In this document: piece after piece, positions 19,201-26,825 of the stretch
How the letters are laid out: every line of letters begins with the position of its first letter
Numbering within the stretch: the first letter of the stretch is position 1
Assembly (NCBI GenBank): GCA_041874725.1
Contig: CP097466.1
Span: forward strand, 3,100,001 to 3,164,000
DNA length: 64,000 bases
Direction of reading: 5' to 3'
Source of the DNA: Duganella sp. BuS-21
GTDB lineage: Bacteria; Pseudomonadota; Gammaproteobacteria; Burkholderiales; Burkholderiaceae_D
The notes under the pieces: generated by a model
The model's database searches: none
What the model was told of the DNA's origin: nothing
The model's input: only the letters and a program-made list of their open reading frames with translations
Program-made: the position numbers and the translations under genes

Positions 19201-21260
19201 TAGCGCCAGGGCTGCGGCGTTTCCGGCCGCACCACCACATAGCCGCCCGAAGTGCCGAACACGACCTCCGATTGCGCCGTCATGCCGACCGCGCCGACTA
19301 TGTAAGGCTGGAACACCAGGCCGGCGGCGCGGTCCAGCACCTGCACTTGCAGCGTGGCGGTATCGATCGCGGCGATGCCGTCGGAACTCGAGGCCCACAT
19401 GCGGCCGCGTTGGTCCGGGTGCAGGGCGGTGGCGGTGTTGTTGGGCAGGCCATTGCCGACGCCCACGCGGCGGAACTGCGGCGTGCCGTCGGCCGCGCGG
19501 CCTTCCAGGATGGCGATGCCGTCGCCGATACTGCCGACCCACAGCCGGCCTTGGCCATCGAAGGCCAGGCTGGTGATGAAGCTGCGCGGCAGCGACGTGG
19601 CGGACGTCGGGCCGGGCGTGAACTGCTCGGCCTTGCCGGTGGACGGCTCTACGCGATTCAAGCCGTTGCGGGTGCCGACCCACAGCGCGCCGTCGGGCCC
19701 GGCACGCATGGCGGTGATGCGGTTGTCGCTCAGCCCGCCGCTGGCTGCGCTGTCCTGGCTGAACACCTGGGCGCTGCGGTGGCGCAGTTCGTAGCGCATC
19801 AGGCCGGTGGGCACGGCCAGCCAGAGCACATCGCCCTGGCGCACGATGCTGCCGATGCGCGGGTAGGGATCGCCCAGCGGCAGCGGGACGCGGGTGGCGC
19901 GGGTGCCCTTGCCGCTGGTGTGGTAGAGGCCCAGCGCGGTGGCGATCCAGGCTTCCTGCGGCTCGGCTTCGACCATGCCGAGGATCAGGCGCTTGGGCAG
20001 GGCGGTGTCGGGGTGGTCGGGATCGGGCCGCAGGCCGGCGCTGCGGCTGCCGTCCGGCCCGACCAGGTCGATGCCCTGGTCGCCCAGCGCCACCCACAGG
20101 CGGCCGCCGGCGTCGTTCATGAAGGCGAAGGCGGAGATTTCCGGCAGGCCGACGCCATCGAGAATGGTATCGACGGTGCGGTTGGCCGGGTTGTGGATGT
20201 CGACGCCGCGCTCGTTGGCCACCCATACCAGGCCGCTGCGGTCGCGCCACAGGGCGGCCACGCGGTCATGGCCCAGGCTGATGGGGATGGCGGGCCGGTG
20301 CACGATGCGGCGGCCGCGGCCGTTGGTGTCGAACTCGATCAGGCCGCCGCCGTAGGTCGCGGCCCACCAGGTGCCGGGCATGGTTTCGGTCAGCGACAGC
20401 ACCATCGCATTGCCGGCGTCCGGCACCTGATCGATGCTCAGCAGGCGGGCGCCGTCGCCGGCGCGGGCCACGCCGATGCCGCTCTTGAGCGTGCCGAACA
20501 CCACTTCGCCCGCACTGCTGCTGGCCAGCGACAGGACGGCATCGCCGGCACCGTTGACGATCGGCAGATCTTCGAAGCGCCCGCTGCGGGCATCGCGCCG
20601 CGTCAGGCCGGCGTTGGAGCCGATCCACAGGTCGCCGGCGGTATCGGTCACCAAGGCGCGGATCTGGTTGGCGCTGGCGCCGCCGGCGGCGCTGGCGTCG
20701 CGCGCGACATGGCGGACCGCGCCCTGGCGCGCGGCATCGATGTAGTCGAGGCCGCTGGCGGTGCCGACCCAGATGCCGCCATGGGCATCGCTGGCCAGCG
20801 CGATGATGGCGGGGCTGCTCAAGCCTTTCGGCCCGGCCGCATAGCGCACGAAGCGTTCGGTGTACTTGTCGTACATGGCGACGCCGCCGGTGGTGGTGCC
20901 GAGCCACAAACGGCCTTGGCGGTCGACGTGCAGGGTCTGGACGAAATCGCCGGGCAGGGAATGGGGATCCTCGGCGCTGAAGAAGAAATTGCGCATGCGG
21001 TAGCCGTCCCAGCGGCCGAGGCCGGACTGGGTGGCAAACCACATGAAGCCGTCGCCGTCCTGCGCGATGTTCATCGTAATGGGATTGGGGAAGCCGCGTT
21101 CGGCCGGCACCAGGTGCTCGAACATGGTGGGCGCCAGCTTTTGCCAGGGAGTGGGCGCAGCCCACGCCAGCAGCGGCGCCAGGGTCAAGGCCGCCGCCGT
21201 GCTGCGTCCAGCAAAAGTAGAGAAAAAAGTGCGCACAGAGGACCGTTTAAGAGCTCCCAT
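16227..21260 (-). CDS. Two-component-propeller hybrid histidine kinase with two receivers and Hpt
   Basis: A 1677-residue one-gene phosphorelay of the hybrid type. Seen in order: signal peptide, a 14-bladed-style regulator propeller (about 35-730, many WIGTxxGL/LWVGT blades), Y_Y_Y domain (about 735-800), membrane helix (about 805-825), a GAF-like cytosolic region, HisKA with [11 protein letters not shown] (His about 1008), HATPase (GTGLGLAIS), receiver 1 (about 1247-1376), receiver 2 (VDDN, LMDIQMPGMDGY, about 1400-1520) and Hpt with VHKVRGAAGNL (about 1610). Receiver 1 has VVTANPM where the acidic pair is expected. I start at the ATG at 21260; a TTG 12 bases upstream is possible. In related systems such kinases sense oligosaccharides, and the next leftward-reading genes encode GH105/DUF4861. 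Confidence 0.92.
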   Translation of the reverse strand: MGALKRSSVRTFFSTFAGRSTAAALTLAPLLAWAAPTPWQKLAPTMFEHLVPAERGFPNPITMNIAQDGDGFMWFATQSGLGRWDGYRMRNFFFSAEDPHSLPGDFVQTLHVDRQGRLWLGTTTGGVAMYDKYTERFVRYAAGPKGLSSPAIIALASDAHGGIWVGTASGLDYIDAARQGAVRHVARDASAAGGASANQIRALVTDTAGDLWIGSNAGLTRRDARSGRFEDLPIVNGAGDAVLSLASSSAGEVVFGTLKSGIGVARAGDGARLLSIDQVPDAGNAMVLSLTETMPGTWWAATYGGGLIEFDTNGRGRRIVHRPAIPISLGHDRVAALWRDRSGLVWVANERGVDIHNPANRTVDTILDGVGLPEISAFAFMNDAGGRLWVALGDQGIDLVGPDGSRSAGLRPDPDHPDTALPKRLILGMVEAEPQEAWIATALGLYHTSGKGTRATRVPLPLGDPYPRIGSIVRQGDVLWLAVPTGLMRYELRHRSAQVFSQDSAASGGLSDNRITAMRAGPDGALWVGTRNGLNRVEPSTGKAEQFTPGPTSATSLPRSFITSLAFDGQGRLWVGSIGDGIAILEGRAADGTPQFRRVGVGNGLPNNTATALHPDQRGRMWASSSDGIAAIDTATLQVQVLDRAAGLVFQPYIVGAVGMTAQSEVVFGTSGGYVVVRPETPQPWRYQPPLVVSAVHLDRDAVAAAPLLAAGGPALAIPPGTRKVEVEVASLDFSASQRNRYAFRLEGYDKEWIEADASRRAATYANVPPGRYRLAMRGSNRDGAWSPHELSMELHFLPAWYQTWWTRLGATLGVLALAWGMYRWRVRNLQQQVYSRTLHLERVHAIVKSINDELDFDALLHTILRESSAIGEVGVAYALTCEAPGDTLEIRASWGHDALPSACAGMSLAAARAQFVDGASSIAPDMFLKQSTLLAVRIRVEQQVQGYLVFKQDTPFARKDLDMFRALKEPFVSAFQKASAIRAIQQARADAEASTRAKSEFLANISHEIRTPMNAILGFAGLGTHLDLPAKPRDYFTKIGRAGQNLLSIIDDVLDFAKIESGKLELEALPFDLDDTLSQIADLFSWRAAEKGLELLAWAAPEVPLRLIGDPLRLNQVLVNLVGNALKFTAGGHIGLRVELLQAVADQPDTAVRLRFMVDDTGVGISEEQQARLFRAFSQADTSTTRLYGGTGLGLAISQQLVQAMGGVIGIESQPGVGSRFHFDLTLQRQQGAQPAPAPLPAEAAGRRLLVVTANPMLRDMLERQLRSDGFGVHSVDGGAAAVEHLLRAGHGQGAAEGADLVLLDWDLPGGYGAGAAHLLHAELTLALAPVPPLVMMMTEFAREPAAQAVGLAGVAAVLVKPLQAQQLLEAVLVGLGLALPARPAGAASNAPSAMAQRIAGARVLVVDDNVINQQVAREVLLRAGVMVELADSGAAAVQMVDQHNFDAVLMDIQMPGMDGYQASAHIRSKPQHAQLPLIAMTAHAVAGFRESSLSMGMNDYVTKPIEPERLFAVLASQIRRPPERVQPAVPAPAAETASEAAELADATSAEPPPALPGIDMATVLARLGGNRKLLAMLLERFVTDFQASPQQLLAAMEHGAYEQAAQLVHKVRGAAGNLSMHALHHAASELEQLLLSPRRVHCEDALAAFGAALEAVLDGVQAASDTPGQIASVSP

Positions 21261-21379
21261 GCCCAATAGCAATGGGAATTGCGTTTGGAAGCATACGGAA
21301 TACTGGGTCTACTGTCTATGGAATACAGCACGGTGCGCACGCCGGCGCACACGCGTTGACAAACAAAACAAAGTCGGGT

Positions 21380-22582
21380 TCAGTCTGTGGTGACGGTGGC
21401 TTTCAGCGGATGGGCGGCGCGGGCGGCGACCAGTTTGACTTTCTCCTGCCATACGGCCGGCGTTGTGACGTGGCCCGCGCGGTCCCACGCCGCACCGAGG
21501 TAATAGCGCAGCGGCTTGCCCGATTCCACCGGCGCGACGATCAGCTCGTTCAGGGCGTCTTCCGCCGTGCCGCTCGCCGTCGGCAGCACGATGGCCGTGC
21601 CGAAGGCGCCGTTGCTCGCTTGCGTGACCCATTGCGTCAGCGCCACGCCGTCGCGGCCAACCGTGACTTTCTCATCCTGCTTCTTGTCGGACGGCTTTTT
21701 GTTCAAGCCCACCGCCACCGTCAACTGCGCCGGGCCGCTGAAGGTGAAAGTACTGTCCATGGTGTCGAAGTCCTGGCCGGCGTCGACCGTGAAGCGCTTG
21801 ACTTCGCTGACCTTGGCGCCGGCCGCGTCCCAGCTGTCGTAGCTCAGTTCGAAGACGGTGCGGATCGGGCCGTTGGCCAGCACCTTCCAGCTGGCGTAGT
21901 TGCGGCCGACGTAGAGCTGCTTGCCGTCCCACACGCCGGTGCCGCCGGCGCCGCGCGATTTGCCGACGTTGTACAAGTCCATGCCTTCACCTTCGTCGTG
22001 GTGATAGTGGTCGTGGCCCTTGTTGTACCAGCGGTCGACCACCGGATAGGCGACGCGCTTGAACCAGATGTCGAGGCCGCTGGTCACCAGCACTTCCTTG
22101 CCGACGCCCGCCTTGTCCGGCGCACCGAGCGCCGGGCCGTAGGTGCGGTGGGCAATATGGTCGTTTTCCCACGCGAAGTCGTCCAGTCGTTCCGGGATGT
22201 AGCGGCCGAAGGTCTTGGCGGCGAACGGTGGCGTGACGGCCTCGGTTTTTTCAACCGTGAAGCTGGCCTGCCGTTCACCGGCGGCGAAGCTGTGCTGGAA
22301 GTACAGCTCGCCATAGGCGATGCCGACCCCCTGCGGGTCCTTGGCCTGCGGCTTGACGTTGCTGACCTGGTAGGGCAGCACATTGCCACGGCTGTCCTTG
22401 ACCGCGATCTTCTGGATCAGCGCGCCCGGCAGCGCGCGGTTGATCTCGCTCCACGGGATGGCGATGGTTTCCGAAGGCCGCGCCAGGTTGAGGTCGTGGG
22501 TGACGGTGATGCGTGCCAGCTCGGCGGCGTGCAGGGCGCCGCCGGCCAGCAGTGCGGCCAGGGGCAACAGGCGGATACGCAT
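21380..22582 (-). CDS. DUF4861-family secreted protein
   Basis: A 400-residue protein with a signal peptide (LLPLAALLAGGALHA). It is a beta-rich secreted family recognised by blocks such as GIAYGELYFQHSF, RYIPERLDDFAWENDHIAHRTYGPAL and DRWYNKGHDHYHHDEGEGMD, with several conserved His/Asp residues that could bind metal or sugar. DUF4861 proteins are often encoded beside pectin and rhamnogalacturonan enzymes; activity unproven. The start at 22582 is preceded by AAGAGGA. An in-frame ATG at 22603 lies inside the end of the upstream gene and lacks a ribosome site. It is in an operon with GH105 (14-base gap). Confidence 0.8.
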   Translation of the reverse strand: MRIRLLPLAALLAGGALHAAELARITVTHDLNLARPSETIAIPWSEINRALPGALIQKIAVKDSRGNVLPYQVSNVKPQAKDPQGVGIAYGELYFQHSFAAGERQASFTVEKTEAVTPPFAAKTFGRYIPERLDDFAWENDHIAHRTYGPALGAPDKAGVGKEVLVTSGLDIWFKRVAYPVVDRWYNKGHDHYHHDEGEGMDLYNVGKSRGAGGTGVWDGKQLYVGRNYASWKVLANGPIRTVFELSYDSWDAAGAKVSEVKRFTVDAGQDFDTMDSTFTFSGPAQLTVAVGLNKKPSDKKQDEKVTVGRDGVALTQWVTQASNGAFGTAIVLPTASGTAEDALNELIVAPVESGKPLRYYLGAAWDRAGHVTTPAVWQEKVKLVAARAAHPLKATVTTD

Positions 22583-22595
22583 GGCGGTGTTCCTC

Positions 22596-23996
22596 TTATT
22601 CATGGCTGTAGTTGGTGGCGCCGGCTTCCTTCGGCACGTAGTGGTAGGTGCGCAGCTTGACCTGGACCTCGATCTTCGGATTGTTGAGCAGCTTGATCAT
22701 CTCGGCGCCGGCCAGCAGTGCCGGGCCGTAGCCGTGCAGCGCGTCGACGCTGGTCGGACGGTTGTAGTAGTAGATATGGTCGCTGGCGAAGGTGGTGCCG
22801 ACGCAGCTGCCTTCCACCTGGCCGCGCGGGTTGATGCGGGTCGACAGGCCGACCCAGCCGGCCTGCGCGATCGAGCCGTAGGTCGCCGGGCTGATCCAGC
22901 CTTGGTTGATGGCGTGCGCGATCACGTAGATGAAGATGGCGCTGGCCGAGGTCTCCAGGTAGGAATCGTGACGGTCCAGCATCTGGTGCCACAGGCCGCT
23001 GCCCGATTGTTGTTCGGCGATGCCGCGCAGCGTCACGCGCAGTTGCGCCAGCACTTTCGGATAGCCGGGATGGTCTTTCGGCAGCACGTCCAGCAGGTCG
23101 CTCATGGTCAGCACGGCCCAGCCGTTGGCGCGGCCCCAGTAGAAGCGCGGCGCGTCCGGATTGTTGGCGTTCCAGCCGTGGGTGTACAGGCTCAGCTGCG
23201 GATTGAACAGATAGCCGGTCATCTGCAGCACGTTCTTGACGGCGTCGTCGTAGTATTCGCGCTTGCCGGTCAGGCGGCCCATTTCGGCCAGCGCCGGCAC
23301 GCCCATGTACATGTCGTCGGCCCACAGCGACACCGCCTGCGGGCGTTCGCGCGCCAGCGTGCCGTCCTTCAGGCGGAACTGCTTCTTGTAGACCCAGTTG
23401 CTGCAGATATCGATGAACTGGCGCATGTCCGGCCCGACCTTGGCGAAGCGGGCGCGGATCAGGGCGGCGCACATGGAGCCGGAGTCGTCCAGCGAGCGCG
23501 GCTCGATGAAGCGGGCGAAGCTGTTGGCGCGCTTCAGCTTGAACTGGTCTTCCTGCGCCTTGAAGTAGGGCAGCTTGTCGTGCATGAACTGGAAGTGGCG
23601 CTCGATCATGGCCGTGTATTTCTTGTCGCCGGTGACGGCAGCGCTGTTCAGCAGGCCGGCGTGCACCACGCCCATTTCATACACCTGGATGCCCCACTCG
23701 GCGCTGCTCGGCTCGACGACGGCGTCGGCCACCGGTTGGCTGAAGTCGGTGATCTGCACGCCGCTGTCCTTGTGCACCACCTTGGTCGGCGTGGTCGCCT
23801 CCATATAGCCACGGATGCGGTCCAGCGCCGCCGTGATTTCGGCGACGGTCGGCTTTTTGTAGGGCACGGTGTAACTGCCTTCGCCGGCGTCGTAGATGCT
23901 TTTGTTGTCGGGATTGCGGTACGGGCCTTCGGCGTGGACGGGAAGGGCGAACAGGGTGGCGGCAGCGGCCACCAGCAGGGCTTGGGGAGAGGTCAC
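22596..23996 (-). CDS. Glycoside hydrolase family 88/105 (unsaturated glucuronyl/rhamnogalacturonyl hydrolase)
   Basis: A 466-residue secreted protein with signal sequence cleavage near PVHAEG. It has an alpha/alpha-barrel with the GH105 signatures SLWADDMYMGVPALAEMG, RFYWGRANGWAVLTMSDLLD and GLWHQMLDRHDSYLETSASA. The Asp residues in WADDMYMG correspond to the catalytic region of YteR/YesR. The reaction is hydration-type removal of the unsaturated sugar left by pectate or rhamnogalacturonan lyases. The GTG at 23996 starts directly before the signal peptide. The promoter just upstream carries three operator-like boxes. It is the first gene of a two-gene operon with DUF4861. Confidence 0.9.
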   Translation of the reverse strand: MTSPQALLVAAAATLFALPVHAEGPYRNPDNKSIYDAGEGSYTVPYKKPTVAEITAALDRIRGYMEATTPTKVVHKDSGVQITDFSQPVADAVVEPSSAEWGIQVYEMGVVHAGLLNSAAVTGDKKYTAMIERHFQFMHDKLPYFKAQEDQFKLKRANSFARFIEPRSLDDSGSMCAALIRARFAKVGPDMRQFIDICSNWVYKKQFRLKDGTLARERPQAVSLWADDMYMGVPALAEMGRLTGKREYYDDAVKNVLQMTGYLFNPQLSLYTHGWNANNPDAPRFYWGRANGWAVLTMSDLLDVLPKDHPGYPKVLAQLRVTLRGIAEQQSGSGLWHQMLDRHDSYLETSASAIFIYVIAHAINQGWISPATYGSIAQAGWVGLSTRINPRGQVEGSCVGTTFASDHIYYYNRPTSVDALHGYGPALLAGAEMIKLLNNPKIEVQVKLRTYHYVPKEAGATNYSHE

Positions 23997-24028
23997 GGTT
24001 TGTCGTCTCGTTGTTGTTAAACGTTTAT

Positions 24029-24082
24029 TTGGTCAGGCCATTCTAGATTGGTCCGGCCAATTTTGCAATCCGGACAGGCCAC
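24029..24082 (-). promoter_or_regulatory. Promoter with three operator-like repeats upstream of GH105/DUF4861
   Basis: Reverse-strand promoter TTGCAA (24068-24063), 17-base spacer, TAGAAT (24045-24040); 4/6 and 5/6 matches. Three related boxes surround it: TTGGTCAGGCCA (24029-24040) at the start site, TTGGTCCGGCCAA (24048-24060) filling the spacer, and ATCCGGACAGGCCAC (24068-24082), an inverted relative, just upstream of the -35. The first two start 19 bases apart. The TTGGTC..GGCCAA style resembles GntR/FadR-type operators; the placement fits repression relieved by a pectin breakdown product. The regulator is not in the window. Confidence 0.55.
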
Positions 24083-24213
24083 TTTGTGAAAAGCCAGAAC
24101 AACATCGCGGCCAGGCTCAGCGCGGCCCCAGGCAGGCAGACGCTGTGGTGAAAAAACTCGTGACGAAGTGAACAAACGCGTGCGTTCTGTCGCCCTTTTA
24201 AAGAGAGTTGGGC

Positions 24214-24219
24214 TACAAT
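24214..24219 (+). promoter_or_regulatory. Candidate -10 element for the acyl-CoA dehydrogenase pair
   Basis: TACAAT matches TATAAT at 5/6, about 50 bases before the ATG at 24271. No acceptable -35 lies 16-18 bases upstream, so an activator or alternative sigma factor may be needed, or the match is chance. The remaining bases between the GH105 operators and this site hold nothing I can support. Confidence 0.3.
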
Positions 24220-24270
24220 GAATTTTGAACGGTCGTGCTTTTTATTGAGGCCGCAAAAAAAGGAGACAGC

Positions 24271-25461
24271 ATGGATTTGACTTACACGGCTGCGGACCTG
24301 GCGTTTCGCGACATGGTGCGCAGCTTCCTGGACACCAACCTGCCGAGCGACCTGCAAAAGAAAGTCCGCAATCACCTGCGCCTGAGCCGCCAGGATTACG
24401 TGCGCTGGCACCAGATCGTCGCCCGTCAGGGTTGGGCCGCGCCCGGCTGGCCGGTGGAACACGGCGGCACCGGCTGGAGCGCCACCCAGCGCCACATCTG
24501 GGAAGAGGAGTGCGCGCGCTCGGGCACGCCGCCGATCCTGCCGTTCGGCGTCAATATGGTGGCGCCGGTCATCATGGCGTTTGGCAACGAGGCGCAGAAA
24601 GCGCATTACCTGCCGCGTATCCTGAATTGCGACGACTGGTGGTGCCAGGGGTATTCCGAGCCGGGCTCGGGTTCCGACCTGGCCTCGCTGAAAACCAGCG
24701 CCGAACGCGCGGGCGAGCACTACATCGTCAACGGCCAGAAGACCTGGACCACGCTGGCGCAGCACGCCGACATGATTTTCTGCCTGGTGCGCACCGACAG
24801 TAGCGTGCGCAAGCAGGAGGGCATTTCCTTCCTGCTGATCGACATGAAATCGCCGGGCATCACGGTGCGCCCGATCATCATGCTCGATGAAGACCACGAG
24901 GTGAACGAAGTTTTCTTCGACAACGTCAAGGTGCCGGTGCAAAACCTGATCGGCCAGGAAAACAAGGGCTGGACCTACGCCAAGTATCTGCTGGGCCACG
25001 AGCGCACCGGCATCGCGGCGGTGGGCCGCTCCAAGCGCGAGCTGCTGTTCCTGAAAAAAATCGCTTCCGAACACTACAAGCACGGCAAGCCGCTGATGCA
25101 GGATCCGGTGTACGCGGCCAAGGTGGCCAGCCTGGAGATCGAACTGATGGCGCTGGAAACCACGGTGCTGCGCGTGATCACGCGCGAAGCGCACGCGCCG
25201 GGGCCGGAAGCCTCGCTGCTCAAGGTGCGCGGGTCGGAAATCCAGCAGCAGTTGACCGAACTGATGGTCGAAGCGCTGGGCCCGGACGCGCTGCCGTTCG
25301 ACACCGACTATCTCGAAGGCAAAGCCGACCATGCGGTGACCGGCGACGACGCCGCGGCGCCGCTGAGCGGCTATTACTTCAACTTCCGCAAGACCTCGAT
25401 CTACGGCGGTTCCAACGAGATACAAAAAAACATCATCACCCAGATGATCCTGGGTCTGTAA
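24271..25461 (+). CDS. Acyl-CoA dehydrogenase, large-subunit type (pimeloyl-CoA dehydrogenase-like)
   Basis: A 396-residue flavin enzyme that introduces the alpha,beta double bond in an acyl-CoA. Seen: an N-terminal helical domain, the FAD/substrate motif WCQGYSEPGSGSDLAS, a second block YIVNGQKTWTTLAQ, and the C-terminal IYGGSNEIQKNIITQMILGL. It resembles the large subunit of paired dehydrogenases acting on dicarboxylic or aromatic side-chain CoA esters (PimC/D style). The ATG at 24271 follows AAAGGAGACAGC; a start at 24235 is less likely. The second dehydrogenase starts 10 bases downstream, so a heteromeric enzyme is likely. The true substrate is not shown. Confidence 0.92.
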   Translation: MDLTYTAADLAFRDMVRSFLDTNLPSDLQKKVRNHLRLSRQDYVRWHQIVARQGWAAPGWPVEHGGTGWSATQRHIWEEECARSGTPPILPFGVNMVAPVIMAFGNEAQKAHYLPRILNCDDWWCQGYSEPGSGSDLASLKTSAERAGEHYIVNGQKTWTTLAQHADMIFCLVRTDSSVRKQEGISFLLIDMKSPGITVRPIIMLDEDHEVNEVFFDNVKVPVQNLIGQENKGWTYAKYLLGHERTGIAAVGRSKRELLFLKKIASEHYKHGKPLMQDPVYAAKVASLEIELMALETTVLRVITREAHAPGPEASLLKVRGSEIQQQLTELMVEALGPDALPFDTDYLEGKADHAVTGDDAAAPLSGYYFNFRKTSIYGGSNEIQKNIITQMILGL

Positions 25462-25471
25462 GGGAGCGGCG

Positions 25472-26608
25472 ATGGATTTCAATTTCAAGCAAGAGCAGCT
25501 GCAATTTGGCGACGCCCTGCGCCGTTGGGTCGACAAGGACTACGGCTTCGACGTCCGCCATCGCATCGTGCATTCGGCCAGCGGCGTCTCGGAGGCGGCT
25601 TGGAACACCCTGGTGGAACTGGGCATGACGGCCTTGCCGGTGCCGGAAGCGCAGGGCGGCTTCAGCGGCGACGCGGTCGACATGCTGGTGGTGATGCAGG
25701 AGCTGGGACGCGGCCTGGTGGTCGAGCCCTACTTCGCCACGGTGTGGGGCGCCAAATTCCTGCAACTGGCGGGCAACCAGCACCACCGTCTGGAGGACGT
25801 GGCCAAGGGCGAACTCAAGCTGGCGTGCGCGCTCGGTGAAAAGCATGCGCGCCACGACCTGGCCGACATCAAGACCATCGCCAGCATCAACGGCGAGGGG
25901 TATCGCATCGACGGCAGCAAGACCGTGGTAATCCACGGCGGCCAGGCCGGCGCGCTGATCGTCTCGGCGCGCAGCGCCGGCACCCAGCGCGACACCAACG
26001 GCATCAGCCTGTTCGTGGTGCCGGCCGACACGCCGGGCGTGGTGATCCGTGACTACCGCACCATCGACGGCCAGCGCGCGGCGACGGTGCAGTTCAGCCA
26101 TGTGGCGGTGCCGGCGTCGGCGCTGCTGGGCAAGCTGGGCGGTGGCTGGGACATGCTGGAAGAGGCGGCCGACTACGGCGTCAGCCTGTTGTGCGCGGAA
26201 GCGGTGGGGGCGATGGATGCGATCTTCGCCGCCACGCTGGAGTACGTCAAAACGCGCAAGCAGTTCGGGCTGGCGATCGGCAGCTTCCAGGCCTTGCAGC
26301 ACCGCATGGCGGACATGTACATGCACCTCGAGCAGGCGCGCTCGATGGCGATGTTGGCGGCGGCGCGCATGTCGTGCGATACGGAGGAGCGGCGCCGGGT
26401 GGCGTCAGCGGCCAAGGTGCGCATCGGGCAGGCGGCCAAGTTCATCGGCCAGCAGGCGGTGCAGCTGCACGGCGGCATGGGCGTCACCGACGAATTGCCG
26501 GCGGCCCACCACTTCAAGCGCCTGACCATGATCGACCTCACGCTGGGCGACGTCGACCACCATCTGGAACGCTTCGCCGCCCAACGCGGCTTCCAGCAAC
26601 ACTCATAG
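25472..26608 (+). CDS. Acyl-CoA dehydrogenase, small-subunit type
   Basis: A 378-residue acyl-CoA dehydrogenase. It is more divergent than its upstream partner: the usual SEPxxGSD motif is replaced by a weaker ALGEKHARHDLADIKT region, while the C-terminal FAD-contact block FIGQQAVQLHGGMGVTDELP is kept. In the paired PimC/D-type enzymes one subunit is catalytically weaker and supports the other; that role is inferred here. It starts 10 bases after the first dehydrogenase with GGAGCGGCG ahead of the ATG, so the two are co-transcribed. The phosphotransferase at 32412 belongs to a family often found beside such genes. Confidence 0.9.
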   Translation: MDFNFKQEQLQFGDALRRWVDKDYGFDVRHRIVHSASGVSEAAWNTLVELGMTALPVPEAQGGFSGDAVDMLVVMQELGRGLVVEPYFATVWGAKFLQLAGNQHHRLEDVAKGELKLACALGEKHARHDLADIKTIASINGEGYRIDGSKTVVIHGGQAGALIVSARSAGTQRDTNGISLFVVPADTPGVVIRDYRTIDGQRAATVQFSHVAVPASALLGKLGGGWDMLEEAADYGVSLLCAEAVGAMDAIFAATLEYVKTRKQFGLAIGSFQALQHRMADMYMHLEQARSMAMLAAARMSCDTEERRRVASAAKVRIGQAAKFIGQQAVQLHGGMGVTDELPAAHHFKRLTMIDLTLGDVDHHLERFAAQRGFQQHS

Positions 26609-26728
26609 CCGGTGGCACCTTTCGGGAATTCCCATTGTAGATCCAGCCACTCGGACGCTTCAACGGGATGCTCACAATGAACACTGGTTGGCGACTCAAC
26701 AGCCGTCCTTAAACGCAGCCCTAACGAA

Positions 26729-26755
26729 AGGGTCAGACCCTTAGGGTCTGACCCT
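26729..26755. repeat. Perfect 12-bp-arm palindrome (GGGTCAGACCC type)
   Basis: AGGGTCAGACCC (26729-26740), loop TTA, GGGTCTGACCCT (26744-26755). It lies in the 217-base gap between convergent genes (dehydrogenase and diguanylate cyclase) and could act as a bidirectional hairpin, though no T-run follows. From memory this palindrome recurs in many betaproteobacterial genomes. Nothing else is seen in the gap. Confidence 0.7.
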
Positions 26756-26825
26756 GGCCGCAGCGCTGTGCGGGGTGGGTTAGTGCCGCACGGGTTGGAT
26801 GCTCTTATTCTGTTCTTGCTACTAC

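Noticed and set aside
16806..21269. A 1487-codon open frame on the + strand
   Set aside because: It is antisense to the propeller hybrid kinase, whose reverse-strand translation has clear domains. The + frame gives only a His/Gln/Ala/Arg-rich composition typical of GC-rich antisense frames.
21261..21379. GTGCGC/GCGCAC hairpin between the kinase and DUF4861 as a terminator
   Set aside because: Short stem, no T-tract on either strand.
24043..24180. A reverse-strand hydrophobic peptide (LSLAAMLFWLFTKWP) upstream of GH105
   Set aside because: It overlaps the operator region, has no start with a ribosome site, and belongs to a long antisense frame.
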